A stretch of 64,000 nucleotides of DNA from Symbiodinium natans (GCA_905221605.1 CAJNDS010000557.1:1278579-1342578), one strand, 5' to 3'. Shown: positions 31,653-41,890, counted from the first letter of the stretch. Notes: generated by a model from the sequence alone, not told the origin. Numbers and translations are program-made.

Positions 31653-31795
31653 AAGACTTTGGTCTCGTTTGGTTGTCGATTACAGTCTGTTCCTTCTTTT
31701 TGAGGGCGCTTGAAGAGTTTCAGTTGTTTTTAGACCAACCCGGTATAGACACAGGTCCCAAAGAGTTTAGAGTTGAAAGTCTCACAGGCTTTAGG
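31653..31795 (+). CDS. Candidate exon, possible membrane segment
   Basis: After CTGCAAG the frame reads LVWLSITVCSFFLRALEEFQ then FLDQPGIDTGPKEFRVESL and ends at AGG|GTTTGGGG. The first part is hydrophobic. Its partners are unknown. Confidence 0.4.
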
Positions 31796-31929
31796 GTTTG
31801 GGGTAGGGCCACGCCGTTGAGCGTTTAGGGTCACAACTTCAGAGATCGACGTCGACATCTATGTAGGACATGGGCCCATACCCCATACACCTAAACTGCA
31901 CAGCTGAACAGTGACTTCCGTTCCCTTAG

Positions 31930-32142
31930 GCCTGCACCTTGTTTCGGCGTTCCAAAAAATTCGGCAACTTCAGGAATTTTGCCCTTGCACCCTTGCACCC
32001 TATGCAAGCTCTGAGCCCTGAATCCAAACCCCAAACCCTAAACCCCTGTCCAGTGGCGACCTTCTGGACGTTGCACAACCAGGGGGCCGGGTGTGGTGAG
32101 ACCTGGGGCGCCCAGCCCATGGCGGCTTGGCGTGTTGGCTGA
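31930..32142 (+). CDS. Candidate terminal exon, 70 codons, containing a translated heptamer
   Basis: The acceptor TTCCCTTAG opens a frame with LFRRSKKFGNFRNFALAPLH and, later, ATFWTLHNQGAGCGETWGA, ending at TGA 32140. In the middle CCCCAAACCCTAAACCCC is in frame. Either it is translated or a 47-nt GC-AG intron (about 32006-32052) removes it, in which case the downstream frame changes. Confidence 0.4.
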   Translation, partial: ACTLFRRSKKFGNFRNFALAPLHPMQALSPESKPQTLNPCPVATFWTLHNQGAGCGETWGAQPMAAWRVG

Positions 32143-32287
32143 GGGTTTAGGGTTTAGGGTTTAGGGTTTAGGGTGCAGGGTTTAGGAATTTAGGGTTTAG
32201 GGTTTAGGGTTCAGGGTTTAGGGTTTAGGGTTTAGGAATTGCGTGGGGTTCAGGATTTATGGTTTAGGTCATGTATTTTTGCTGCAG

Positions 32288-32487
32288 AGGTCTGCCTGGC
32301 CATGATCTCTCTGCAGTGTTGCTGCAACTGTGAGTTGTGCTGGCCACCTGGCCAAACTCTAAACCCAAAACCCTGAACCATTGACCCTAAATCCTAAACC
32401 CTAAACCCTAAAGGCCTTAGGGGGTTTCAGGTCTGGGCGGCTTTGATCTCTGTGCCCTTCGTCCTCGCGGCCACCGTGGCCGCTTGA
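32288..32487 (+). CDS. Two candidate exons, cysteine-rich then hydrophobic
   Basis: 32288-32329 follows TTTTTGCTGCAG, reads VCLAMISLQCCCN and ends at a consensus GTGAGT donor. 32431-32487 follows TTTCAG and reads WAALISVPFVLAATVAA then TGA in phase 0, or a different open frame in phase 1, which is the phase the first exon needs. The join is undecided. Confidence 0.35.
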
Positions 32488-32739
32488 CTTGATCACGCGA
32501 GTCTCTGCCCTGAGCCCCTATACCCTAAACCCCTCACCCTAAACCCTAAACCTTTCGCCGGAACCCTACACCCCAAAGGCCCCAAACCCTAGCTCAAAAC
32601 CCGAGCCTGTCATCCACGATCAGCCTTAATAGGCCTTCAACCGGAAACCCCCTCCTTTCGTCATCAGACCCTAAACACCATTTCTTCATGGGAGTTCTGC
32701 CTTCGCTGGGGTCTAGGGATTCAGTTAAGAGGTGTTCAG

Positions 32740-32865
32740 GGGCGCTTCAAGACGATCGCAGGACACGTGGCTCGGCCTTCTGTTGGCATCGCTCTTCTTC
32801 CTGGGCTCAGCTGTGCCGCTGGCCACAGGCGGGAGGAAGGGATTCGGGTATCGAGCTTGAATTGA
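32740..32865 (+). CDS. Candidate terminal exon, unknown protein
   Basis: After GTGTTCAG a 41-codon frame reads FKTIAGHVARPSVGIALLPG and stops at 32865. The 195-codon minus-strand frame 32725-33312 crosses a GAGA/GGGA microsatellite (32987-33030) and looks like a shadow of it. Confidence 0.35.
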   Translation, partial: GRFKTIAGHVARPSVGIALLPGLSCAAGHRREEGIRVSSLN

Positions 32866-33349
32866 CTCCCAGGTGGTTGTTGTTGCTTGGGGGGGGGGTG
32901 GACAGTAGGTTTCGATTCTAGGGCATTGTGGGGTTTGCTTCCCAATCTCCAGCCTCTGGCAAGCCAAAAAAAAATCACACAAGGCGAGAGTGAGAGAGAG
33001 AGAGAGGGAGGGAGGGAGGGAGGGAGAGGTGGAAGAGGTGCTTGTCCCATGTTTTCCTTGAGGCTTGGGCGCACGGCTGCCTGGCGAGGATTTCTTGAAG
33101 GCCGGCAGCAAAGCTGAGTAGGGCTGAATGGTCGGGAAATTCCTTGTCGTGGGCTTTCGCAGCCCTCTCATTTCAACTTCGTTGAGACTGCAGTGCCCAT
33201 AATTGCCAGCTGGACATGGTCGCGCAGCTAAAGAGACTGCAGGAATGCAAAAAAACAGTGTCTCTGGTACTAAATGAACCCCAAAAGATTTTATGGTCCA
33301 TATTGACCTCAATAGGGATTATGGTGGCCTAGGGTATCCGATCTTTCAG

Positions 33350-33474
33350 GGTTCATCTGGTCCCCAAGGTGTCTCCTAAAACGCACGCCGCACCCCAAAC
33401 TCCATCCCTTCTTCGAGTTCTTCGACTTCGGCGCTGGCCGCTATGGCTTGTTTGCGCTTTGGCTGCTCCTATGA
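33350..33474 (+). CDS. Candidate terminal exon, unknown protein
   Basis: Acceptor ATCTTTCAG. The frame reads PRCLLKRTPHPKLHPFFEFF and DFGAGRYGLFALWLLL then TGA. Another frame from ATG 33443 (43 codons, with GSLLILSILAKLSALWFGA) overlaps it. One of the two is probably coding. Confidence 0.35.
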
Positions 33475-33614
33475 CATCCGAGTCTACCAAGGAAGCCTTC
33501 TGATCCTCAGCATACTTGCAAAGCTGTCGGCATTGTGGTTTGGGGCTTCTCTTCGCAGAGCAAAAGGGAAGTAGAGAATTGGGAAACTTGAAATCCTCTG
33601 TAGCATGCTGCCAG

Positions 33615-34009
33615 GGATATGGGGATCCAGATTCCCAGATTCACCGAAAATCCAGCAAGATGCGTTGACCTAGAGGCCTTTCATGATGCTGTGTGACTAC
33701 CTGCCAATCACGGATCGGAATATCTGACCTTCGGTTTGGTGTAGGTTTTTTTGGTCTCGGGTTTAGGGTTTGGGATTTAGGGTTTAGGGTGAATGGTTGA
33801 GGAAGAACGTATCGAATCCCAACTCTAACATACAGTACTAGTTCAAGTGATTGAGTCTTAAAAGCCAAACCGGCCTCAAGAGCACAGACCCCAATGTTGC
33901 TGGCTTTTCCTTTGGTTCAGAACTTGCACCCCTGTTTGCAAAAGTCAACACAGCACGCGACAGTCAACACAGGGCGTGGATCAGCGCCCGCTCTAAAGAT
34001 GAGGCTTAG
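33615..34009 (+). CDS. Three candidate exons, unknown protein
   Basis: 33615-33668 reads YGDPDSQIHRKSSKMR. 33674-33727 reads RPFMMLCDYLPITDRN. 33881-34009 (after GCCTCAAG) has 42 codons with FSFGSELAPLFAKVNTARDS and QHRAWISARSKDEA before TAG or a GT donor at the TTTAGGG array. The last is the best supported. Confidence 0.4.
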
Positions 34010-34202
34010 TTTAGGGTTTAGGGGTTAGGGTTTCGGTTTCAGGGATGTGGTTTAGGTTCAGGGTGTCTTGAGTCTTGCTTCCGAGGCAGAAAAGAAGAAT
34101 ACTGGTTGCTCGGGGTTTGCTTGCCCAAATCCTGAACCTCGCGAGCGCCGTACAGCTATGCTCCTTAACCCTCAGCCCCAAACGCTCAAGCCGTTAAATA
34201 AG

Positions 34203-34862
34203 GCTCGGATGAGTGGCGTGGGTGGCCGCCCAACGGAGGTTTTGGAGGCTCTTGCTGCGTTTGGGGAGGGTGGGGGGGGGGGCTGGAGGCTAAATGGGTT
34301 TTGGGTTTATTGGGTTTAGGGTTTCGGGGTTTCGGGGTTTAGGGGAGGTGTTATGGGGCTTTGGTCCTTGGGGGGCCTTATATGGCTTAAGGGTGTATTG
34401 CAGGCTTAGGTTAGGGGCTTAAGAGTGTAAGGGCTTGAGCTTAACCCTAAACTCCACCCCCACCCCTTCAGGCCAAAAGTGTCCCCTAGTCAACACGTCA
34501 GAAAGTGACTTCGTCGATTCGGGCCACCCTCACCCGGGTTGAGGGCTCAGGGTTTGGGGCTGTAGTCCCAAGTCCCGAATCCTGTAGGGGCCGGAAAGAT
34601 TTTTGGTAGTATTCCTTTAGGGTCCCTTTGTAAACATACCATAATATACCCCCAAAAATCTACTTAGTAAGGCCCCTATATTACGTTCCCTTCTGATCCG
34701 TACCCTTCTCAACCCTAAGCCCAAAACCCTTAGCCAAGATTGTTGAAGTTAAATGTATAAGCTGTTGAGGTGTCCTTACATTCAGGTAGAGAAAAGGAAA
34801 TGGAGAGTAGCCTCTGTATCCCTTGGCTGTTGCATAAGCATAGCTTCCCTTTCCAGCTTTAG
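34203..34862 (+). CDS. Three-exon model ending at TAG 34860, unknown protein
   Basis: Exons are 34203-34269, 34472-34537 (acceptor CCACCCCTTCAG) and 34786-34862 (acceptor ACATTCAG). Both junctions are phase 1 (Gly). Parts read GGRPTEVLEALAAFGE, CPLVNTSESDFVDSGHPHP and EMESSLCIPWLLHKHSFPF. The last island is also open in another frame. A separate island at 34073-34135 (FRGRKEEYWLLGVCLPKS) precedes it. Confidence 0.4.
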
Positions 34863-34967
34863 GGTCGCTGCGAACCTTAAACCCCCAAAATCGACAACCC
34901 TACCCCTGCAAAGCCCTACAAACCAGAATCCTGGCTCAGGATTTAGGATTCCGGCCCGAAACCCAAA

Positions 34968-35253
34968 CCTTAAACCCTAAACCCTAAACCCTAAACCCTA
35001 AACCCTAAACCCTAAACCCTAAACCCTAAACCCTAAACCCTAAACCCTAAACCCTAAACCCTAAACCCTAAACCCTAAACCCTAAACCCTAAACCCTAAA
35101 CCCTCAACCCTAAACACTACACCCTAAACCCTAAACCCTAAACCCTAAACCCTAAACCCTAAACCCTAAACCCTAAACCCTAAACCCTAAACCCTAAACC
35201 CTAAACCCTAAACCCTAAACCCTAAACCCTAAACCCTAAACCCTAAACCCTAG
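34968..35253. repeat. Longest CCCTAAA array
   Basis: About 40 heptamers, nearly all perfect, interrupted once near 35103-35125 by CCCTCAA and CCCTAAACACTA variants. An exon-like island (35280-35338) and TTTAGGG variants follow. Confidence 0.95.
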
Positions 35254-35279
35254 CCTAAACTCTGTCTCCTGCCTGGGAG

Positions 35280-35338
35280 GGCGCCGCTACGCCTGGCGGG
35301 CCGTGGTCGACGATCCCTTTCCGTTATCAGGCGGCTGA
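35280..35338 (+). CDS. Candidate exon, unknown protein
   Basis: After GGGAG the frame reads RRYAWRAVVDDPFPLSGG then TGA, or a GC donor before the last Gly. CCCTAAA on the left, TTTAGGG on the right. A second frame (STIPFRYQAAD) is also open. Confidence 0.3.
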
Positions 35339-35829
35339 TTGAGTTTAGGGTTCAGGGTTTAGGGTTGAGGGTTTTAGGGTTTAGGGTTGTAGGGTTTTTG
35401 GGTTTAGGGTTGAGGGTTGAGGTTTTTAGGGGTTTGGGGTTACCGGGCTACCGGGTTTAGGATTTAGAGATGAAGGTCTTGGGGTGTAGCATGAACCGTA
35501 AAAAATTGGTATCGTACACCCTGTACTACCTAATACTTAATCCGTATCAAGGTATGGGCCATAAACCCTGTTAGAGGTCATGTAAGGCTCTCATATCAGA
35601 CCGTCCTGGTGGTGAGCTCTATAGTGCAAGTAATGCAATAAGCTCCCTGGGCAGAGGCTTAGGGTCGACGGTTTACGGCTTAGGGCGGCGTCGTTTATGT
35701 TATTCCGTATGCTCAGGATCATGACATACGGTCACTGGCCATACCCGCTAGATCTGAAGCCCTACGTACGTTCTAGGATGCCATTCGCATAAGTACTTTG
35801 TTTGTTTTTTTGTTGTTCCCTCCCTCCCC

Positions 35830-36245
35830 ATGTCAACCCTATGGAACAAAACAACAGGACATCCGCTTATCCCTCTGTTGCTGCAGATTCTAGGTCTTTG
35901 ATCCCCAATCACAATCCTGCAAGAGGTCGTTGAGACGAGTCGCACCTCGTCCCTGTCACAGCGGAGTGCCGGGCTACTTTGTGAGATGCATTGGCATTTA
36001 GGCGGCTTGAAACTTTGGTCTCAGCTTTTCTGGGTACCTCAAGTACACATGCCCGCGTTTGCAACGGTCGCCCCAAAGGGGGCCTATAAATTCATTATAG
36101 TGGTTTGTGATGTGCTGGTGCTTTACCCCAAGCCCTAAACTCTAAACCGCAGCGCGTCGTTTGGTCATCGCGCTCAATCTTCATTCTTTCAATCTTATAT
36201 AGTATTTGGCCTAGCATGTTGCGAAGGACAACCCTGCACCCTTAA
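35830..36245 (+). CDS. Gene model with ATG 35830, unknown protein
   Basis: ATG at 35830 opens MSTLWNKTTGHPLIPLLLQI. After a TGA in the same frame the frame resumes and is open for about 71 codons to 36138 (SAGLLCEMHWHLGGLKLWSQ, YKFIIVVCDVLVLYPK). A 30-nt GT-AG segment (35892-35921) would remove the stop. A following island, 36153-36245 (acceptor CCGCAG), reads RSIFILSILYSIWPSMLRR and ends TAA. Readthrough or a pseudogene are alternatives to the tiny intron. Confidence 0.4.
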
Positions 36246-36432
36246 AGCAAAGACAATACTAAGTCGTAAGCCCTTCCCCTTTCTCGTCCCCCCACGAGCA
36301 AAAAACAACAAACATAACAACGCCCTAGTTCAAGAAATCAAGCACCCGCCCCCCACTCAACCCTAAAACGCTACGCCCTGAATCCAAGCGCTAAGGCCAC
36401 ACTCCCGAAGGCAGACCCCAACACTCAAAAAA

Positions 36433-36618
36433 GCTAAACCCTAAACCCTAAACCCTAAACCCTAAGCCCTAAGCCCTAAGCCCTAAGCCCTAAGCCCTAA
36501 GCCCTAAGCCCTAAGCCCTAAGCCCTAAGCCCTAAGCCCTAAACCCTAAACCCTAAACCCTAAACCCTAAACCCTAAACCCTAAACCCTAAACCCTAAAC
36601 CCTAAACCCTAAACCCTA
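36433..36618. repeat. CCCTAAA array with an embedded CCCTAAG block
   Basis: About eleven consecutive CCCTAAG heptamers (36460-36537) sit inside perfect CCCTAAA flanks, a sharp sign of local homogenisation. Confidence 0.95.
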
Positions 36619-36701
36619 CCCTACGCCCTTAGCCCTAAACAACCCGAAGCTCGAAGCCCTAATCCTAAACCCTTGACTTCCACCAATCTGGGGAGCCCAA
36701 G

Positions 36702-36913
36702 GCCAGCCCCCCCTCTGCTTCCCGCACTTCCCACGCCTGGACTGGACTTACTGGTTCGTCCCCTTGGGGAGCAGTGCCCCGGCGTGCAATTTTTTTGGGT
36801 GCCCCAAGTTATTTCAACCGATAGCCTCTGTAACTGTGGAGGCCAAAAAGGGCCATGCAACAACTGCATGTAAACTAGGGAAAAGGGGACGTATCAGTTT
36901 TCGGTCTCTGTAG
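36702..36913 (+). CDS. Candidate terminal exon, 69 codons
   Basis: After CCCAAG the frame reads CFPHFPRLDWTYWFVPLGSS, CPKLFQPIASVTVEAKKGHA and a basic KLGKRGRISFRSL then TAG. It has no ATG, so it would be an internal-to-terminal exon. Both other plus frames are open for more than 40 codons here, so frame choice is by composition only. Confidence 0.35.
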
Positions 36914-37195
36914 CGCAAAGGACACGCAACAGTTTGATATTTTTCTGGGGGGGGGGGGGGTTTGGGGGTCCACCAATAGCGCCAAGGGCACGTTACAGCT
37001 TTGGGAGCGTCCACTCGGAGGGCGGCTTATTTTTTTAGGGTTTAGATGGCCGGTTAAGAGCCACAGGGTTTAGTTGGCTTTAGGGTTCTAGACTGTAGGT
37101 TCTCGAGATTTCTGGCCGTATCTACAGTATATCGGGGCCCGTTCGGGGCGGATTGTCCCCCGGTTGCTGTCTCTCTTCTTTTTGGCGGCACAAGC

Positions 37196-37300
37196 ATGAT
37201 CAAGAATGTGCGTCCCTATGTGGCAAATCGAACCAGAAACGCAATCAATGTCCATGTCTCTCTTTCACAGAGCAAGAAGTTCGTACATCTTCCAAATTAG
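37196..37300 (+). CDS. Short ATG frame, 34 codons
   Basis: It reads MIKNVRPYVANRTRNAINVH and ends VHLPN with TAG, in a lower-GC stretch free of heptamers. It may be a complete small protein or one exon. Confidence 0.35.
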   Translation: MIKNVRPYVANRTRNAINVHVSLSQSKKFVHLPN

Positions 37301-37499
37301 TTGTCTTTGCTAGCTGCTAGTTCAGTGGTAGCAATGCATGATGTGTTGTAATATACAGAAAGCATTTGATCCATGTCTGGTATTTGAAGGGCGTCAATAG
37401 GTATGAAGTTTACTCTGTCACATGTATTCTTTACATGTTTGATCGCCGGCTGTTCTGTTTTAGGTACCTGTCACCAGTTAAATATGGTCTCATGATAAG

Positions 37500-37709
37500 A
37501 TGAAATTGTCTTTAGGCCATTCTTACTCTCAGCTTCTGTTGGGTGTCAAGCAACGGTTAGTAACGATTCATTTAAACAGCTTCTCGAGCTTCATGGAAGT
37601 TCAACTCGGTTTCGCTGCATCTCGCCTCGCACCCATAGAAAGGAAGGACCCCTGCAAAACAAACAAATGGTTTGGGCCTCTGGTGATGACGGTTTCAGGG
37701 AGGGTTTGA
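37500..37709 (+). CDS. Single-exon frame, 69 codons, unknown protein
   Basis: ATG at 37500; contains LLLGVKQRLVTIHLNSFSSF, PIERKDPCKTNKWFGPLVMT and ends at TGA beside a TTTAGGG-like tract. The frame has no low-complexity bias. No family is recognised. Confidence 0.4.
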   Translation: MKLSLGHSYSQLLLGVKQRLVTIHLNSFSSFMEVQLGFAASRLAPIERKDPCKTNKWFGPLVMTVSGRV

Positions 37710-37714
37710 GGTTT

Positions 37715-38400
37715 AGGGTTTTGGGTTTGGGGCTTGGGGTTTAGGGTTTGAGGCTTTCAGGGTGTTGGGTTTTAGGGTTTTTTCTAGGATGAGGGCTTAC
37801 AGGGCTTCATGGTTCAGGCTTGTTTTTGTCAGCCGCTCCACCCTCACCCTCAACCCAGAAGGGCCACAGGGCTAGGGCGAGACATGGAAGTCCGGCCAGT
37901 GGGAATTAGGGCTTAGTGTTTCTAGCCTTTATGAGGGTTGATCGAATCAGGGTCCCCTGTTGGAGTCTCAACTGCGGTTTACTCCTCATAGTTTAGGTAC
38001 CCAAAAGTGCCCTGACGTTAGATCAGGTTCATGTTGCAGCAGTAAGGAATCTCCTACATCCATTGCCCCAGAACCCTAAATGCCAAAAGCCCCTAAAACC
38101 CCTCAAACACCAAACCCCCTTAAACCCTACCCAAAGCCTAAACCCTTAAATATCCTCGACACCTTATATCCCTAAAGAACCGAAAACCCCTAAACCACGA
38201 AATGCCCTAAACACCACAAACATCCCAAATACTCCAACCCCAAACCCTCCAAACCCCAACCCCAAACCCTCCAAACCCCGAACCCCAAACCCCAAACCCC
38301 GAACCCCAAACCCCAAACTCCAAACTCCAAACCCCAAACCCTAACCCCAAACCCTAAACCCTAAACCCTAATCCCTAAACCCCTGCCTCTTGGGGGCTTC
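37715..38400. other. Degenerate repeats, no gene
   Basis: Scattered TTTAGGG variants to 37800, then CCCCAAA and CCCTAAA variants at 38090-38380. Confidence 0.6.
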
Positions 38401-38403
38401 CAG

Positions 38404-38782
38404 GTGATGGAGACCTCCAAGGCTGGCTTGGGCAATTCCTGGCAAAAGTGCAGGCCGGCGAGCCAGAGGTGCCCTCCGAGGTTTAGGGTTTAGGGTGTGT
38501 TACGTTCTGGGTTGCTCGCTAGGCTCCGGGGCCTCACCTTGTTTTTTTCATAACCGGCCCCTCTGCCCGGGTCGCTCGCAACATCGCGTGGCGGTAAGCC
38601 CACCCCAAGCCACCCGGCATATCTATTTTAGGGTTTAGTTCCTAAAGTCTTGTTTTTGCTTTTTCCAGCGGGGGCATGCTGTGTCCCTGCGCACGCTGTT
38701 TCTGCACCGTCCCGATCTGAGCCTCGCGGGGGCAGGGCTGCAAAGAGGTGAAGTTGTGGAAAATGCTGCCCCTAGGCTGTGA
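38404..38782 (+). CDS. Two to three exons, unknown protein
   Basis: 38404-38480 (acceptor GCTTCCAG) reads GDLQGWLGQFLAKVQAGEPE and ends GAG|GTTTAGGG. 38523-38593 joins in phase 0, reads LVFFITGPSARVARNIAW and ends CG|GTAAGC. The 42-nt intron is half TTTAGGG. 38669-38782 (acceptor TTTTTCCAG) reads LRTLFLHRPDLSLAGAGLQ with a TGA in phase 0. In the phase required by the second exon a shorter cysteine-rich end (LCPCARCFC) is read instead. Confidence 0.45.
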
Positions 38783-38819
38783 AAGGTCGGGGGCATAGCC
38801 CTTCATCATCAAAATCGGG

Positions 38820-39370
38820 ACGGGCTTGTTTGAAGGCGTTTGGCATCCCTCATCTGCCTTCACGGAAGGCGTCTGGCATGTGTCTCACAGATTTGTTTGG
38901 GTTACCGTAGGGGTACCGTTGCCCCTCGACCGGGCCGGCGTCCCGACGTGCTTCTTTGAGGGCGTTTGGCATCCCTTGTCTGCTACCCTCGTTTGCCAGC
39001 ACGGAAACCATCGACACAAAGTAGTTTGGGTTACCGAAGGGGTAGCGCTGCCCCTCGACCGGGCCAGCGTCCCGATACGACTCTCCCTGGACCAAGACTA
39101 GGCTGTGAGAAGGTCGTGGGGGTGGCCCACTGGTTTGGGCTACCGTAGGGGTACCGTTGCCCTTCGACTTCTTCTTTGAAGGCGTTTGGCATCCATTGCC
39201 AGCACGGAAACCATCAACACAAAGCAGTTGGGGTTAGCGCTGCCCCTCGATCGCCAGCGTCCCGATACGATTCTCCCTTGACCAAGACTAGTCGTGGGTT
39301 GGCTGATTGGTTTGGGTTTCCGCAGGGGTAGCGCTGCCCCTCGATCGGGCCAGCATCCCGATACTGGGCT
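38820..39370. repeat. Long-unit tandem repeat
   Basis: Four imperfect copies contain TACCGTAGGGGTACCGTTGC, CCCTCGACCGGGCC, CGTCCCGA and GGCGTTTGGCATCC in varying order. Units of about 130-200 bp are partly shuffled. The open frames inside are by-products. Confidence 0.8.
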
Positions 39371-39589
39371 TTCGAAGCTTTTGGAGGCTGCCAAACATTT
39401 CGAAGCTCCTGGAAGCGTCCAGAGCTCCCACGCTTCTGGAGCTTACCGCAAGCCTTCTGCTTGGGCTTCCGGGAACCTCCCAGAACCATCGATTTCAGTA
39501 CTAAAGATTCGCATTTTCATTGTGGGTCCAGGCCAATGCTGGGGTCCCCCCCCATTGGGGGGCTTGGAGAAGCTTTGTTGTGAACACAA

Positions 39590-39975
39590 AAGAAATGGAG
39601 AGCCCAAAAAGTTCAAAAATGGCCTGGGAGAAGCATAGAAAGGCTCAGAAAATAGCCTGGGATAAACTCAAAGAAGCACCAAAAACGCTCAGAAATGGGT
39701 GAAGCCCAAAAAGGCTGAGGAATGGTCTGGGGGAGCCCAAAAACGCGCAGAAATGCTCTGGGAGAAGCCCAAAAAACTCAGAAATGGTCCGGGAGGAGCC
39801 AAAAACCCAGAAATCGTTCGGGAGAAGCCCAGCAAAGGCTCAGGAATGGTCTGGGAGAAGGCTCAGAAAACACCCAAAAAGGCTCAAAAATGTTCTGGGG
39901 GGCCTAAAAAGGCTCGAAACGGTCGGGGAGAAGCAAGCCAAGAAATGGTTTGAAAAAGGCTCAGAGGGCGGTCTG
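39590..39975. repeat. Purine-rich minisatellite, unit about 35 bp
   Basis: Repeats of AATGGTCTGGGAGAAGCCCA and AAAAGGCTCAG, about ten imperfect copies. Several open frames (lysine- and glycine-rich) follow from the repeat. Confidence 0.8.
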
Positions 39976-40125
39976 AGCCCCGCAGCGGTCCTTGAGGGGG
40001 GGCCCCGGTTGCACCAGCAAGTCCTTCGTGAGGGCCCCAGGTTGCACAAGCAACGGTCCTTGGGGGGAGGGGGGGGGGGCAGGTTGCACCAGCAACGGTC
40101 CTTGGGGGGGCCAGGCACCAGCAAA
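39976..40125. repeat. Minisatellite, unit about 55-60 bp
   Basis: Three copies of CCAGGTTGCACCAGCAACGG followed by TCCTTGGGGGG. Confidence 0.8.
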
Positions 40126-40202
40126 AGGTCTTGGGTTTAGGGTCTTTACCTTTGACACTCAAAGGCTCGACCGCCTTGACGGCCAGTGTGGGCCTTATAA
40201 CT

Positions 40203-40712
40203 GAGCAGAGCTGAGCACCTGAGAAGTGCAGCTGAGCACCTGCGCACCTGAGCACCTGAGCACTGAGCAGTGCACATGAGCAATGCAGTCGAGCACTTGA
40301 GCAACGCAGCTGATCAGTGCTCAGGTGCACTGCTCGGGTGCTCAGGTGCACTGCTCGGGCGCGTTGCTCAGGCGCCGAGCACCCTGAGCAGTGCAGTGAG
40401 CCAGCACAAGCCCTTTGGCGGGCAAGACATGGACTGCGTCGCAACTGCCCAACTCAAGTACCTAAGCTGAGCAGTGCGCCTGAGCACTTGAGCAACGCAG
40501 CACTTGACCAGTGCAGCTTGCACCTGAGCAGTGCAGCTGAAGCACCTGAGCATTGCAGCTGAGCATCTGAGCGGTGCACGTGGCACCTGTGAGAAGTGCA
40601 GCTGAGCACTCGAGCAATGCAGCTCAGCGCCTGAGCAAGCTGAGCGCCTGAGCAGTGCACCCTGACCACGAGCACTTGAGCAATGCTCCTGAGCACCTGA
40701 GCAATGCAGGTG
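40203..40712. repeat. Minisatellite built on CTGAGCACCTGAGCA
   Basis: About 25 imperfect units of 18-22 bp, for example GAGCACCTGAGCAGTGCAG, with a short inverted patch near 40320-40375. The minus-strand open frames (CSGAQL-type) come from the repeat. Confidence 0.85.
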
Positions 40713-40736
40713 CCTTGGAGCGTCCAGCAGCCCCAG

Positions 40737-40846
40737 CTTTACCTGGGCTGCACGTTCAGCGCTCTCAGACTCTCAGGTCGCTCGCGAAGCTCGGACGGCT
40801 TCGGGCTCTCAAGTGTTGGTAGCGAGCCCTCAGCAGAGACTTTAGG
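40737..40846 (+). CDS. Candidate exon, unknown protein
   Basis: After CCCCAG a 36-codon frame reads GCTFSALRLSGRSRSSDGFG and SSVGSEPSAETL, ending at the start of the large TTTAGGG array. The minisatellite cluster lies just upstream. Confidence 0.4.
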
Positions 40847-41056
40847 GTTTAGGGTTTAGGGTTTAGGGTTTTGGGTTTAGGGTTGAGGGTTTTGGGTTTT
40901 GGGTTTAGGGTTTTGGGTTAGGGTTTAGGGTTTAGGGTTTAGGGTTTAGGGTTTAGGGTTTAGGGTTTAGGGTTTAGGGTTTAGGGTTTAGGGTTTAGGG
41001 TTTAGGGTTTAGGGTTTAGGGTTTAGGGTTTAGGGTTTAGGGTTTAGGGTTTAGGG
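40841..41056. repeat. Longest TTTAGGG array
   Basis: About 30 heptamers. The first 70 bp contain TTTTGGG and TTGAGGG variants, then about 20 perfect copies. Confidence 0.95.
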
Positions 41057-41790
41057 CTCTGGGACTTGTGGGGCGGTTAGGTGCTTTTGTTTTCTTGGGG
41101 TGCAACCTTGTCGGGGCCTGTAGGGCCATTTTGGGGGGTTGTAGGCTAAGGGTTGTTGCGTATATAAGGGGTATATGAGGGGTCCCCCATTAAGGGCCCA
41201 TATTAAGGGACCATGTAACTACCCTAAGATGTAGGGCGCTTGGGTGTTTGATAGGGTTCTTCGGGTTGAGGGCCCGCAGCTCTCATATTTTAGAGGCTTG
41301 CTTGTTCTCGATTCGTTTTGTGGGGCAATTCTGGGGCCTTTAGGGCCTCTAGGGCCATTTTGGGCCTTTCTAAGGGCTTCTAGCGCTTCAGTGGGTTGAG
41401 GGTGTTTGGGGTGTTTGGGATCTCTTAGGTGTGGGTTGGTGTGTTTAGGGTGCCTTTGTGCTCAGGGTGCCTGAGGGCACATCAGAATTACAGCAGACGA
41501 GGGATCTTGTCTTGTCATTAAATGGCCCTACTTCTGACCCTGAACCCTAAACCCTATAAATCCTAAACCCCCAACAGCAACCCTATAAGCCCTGAACCCG
41601 AAATGGCCGTCAGTAAGGGTTTGCAGCCAGAAGCTGGAATCACAACGCCCGAGCTGTTATGATATGATATTGAGGTTTTAAGGTGAGGGTTTAGGCCCAC
41701 TTCTCCCAACCCTGGGTGCCCATTCAAGAGGATCGCTTCAAAAGGGGCACCCCGAATCCCTAAACCCTACTGCCTTCTTCTTGCAGCGCA
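41057..41790. other. No gene seen
   Basis: Contains a degenerate repeat (41160-41230) with tataaggggtatat and gggcccatattaagggacc, also seen at 17300-17400, and scattered heptamers. Confidence 0.6.
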
Positions 41791-41832
41791 GTTCTTTGAG
41801 AGCTCCCTCCTTCTCCCTCCTTTTCCCTGGAG

Positions 41833-41890
41833 GTGCTCAACCTCCTTGACCGTGCCGAGTTTGACGCTTGGGCACCACAGAGCCTTCTTT
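41833..41890 (+). CDS. Candidate exon, unknown protein
   Basis: A long pyrimidine tract (CTCCCTCCTTCTCCCTCC) and TGGAG precede a frame reading VLNLLDRAEFDAWAPQSLL before a GT donor. It looks strongly protein-like. Its partners were not found. Confidence 0.45.

Noticed and set aside
32725-33312. 195-codon minus-strand frame
   Set aside because: It crosses a GAGA/GGGA microsatellite giving a serine-leucine-proline run, and plus-strand islands with acceptors lie on the same DNA. Treated as a shadow.
39699-40444. Several 80-186-codon frames over the minisatellite cluster
   Set aside because: Repetitive composition follows from the tandem units, and frames exist on both strands.
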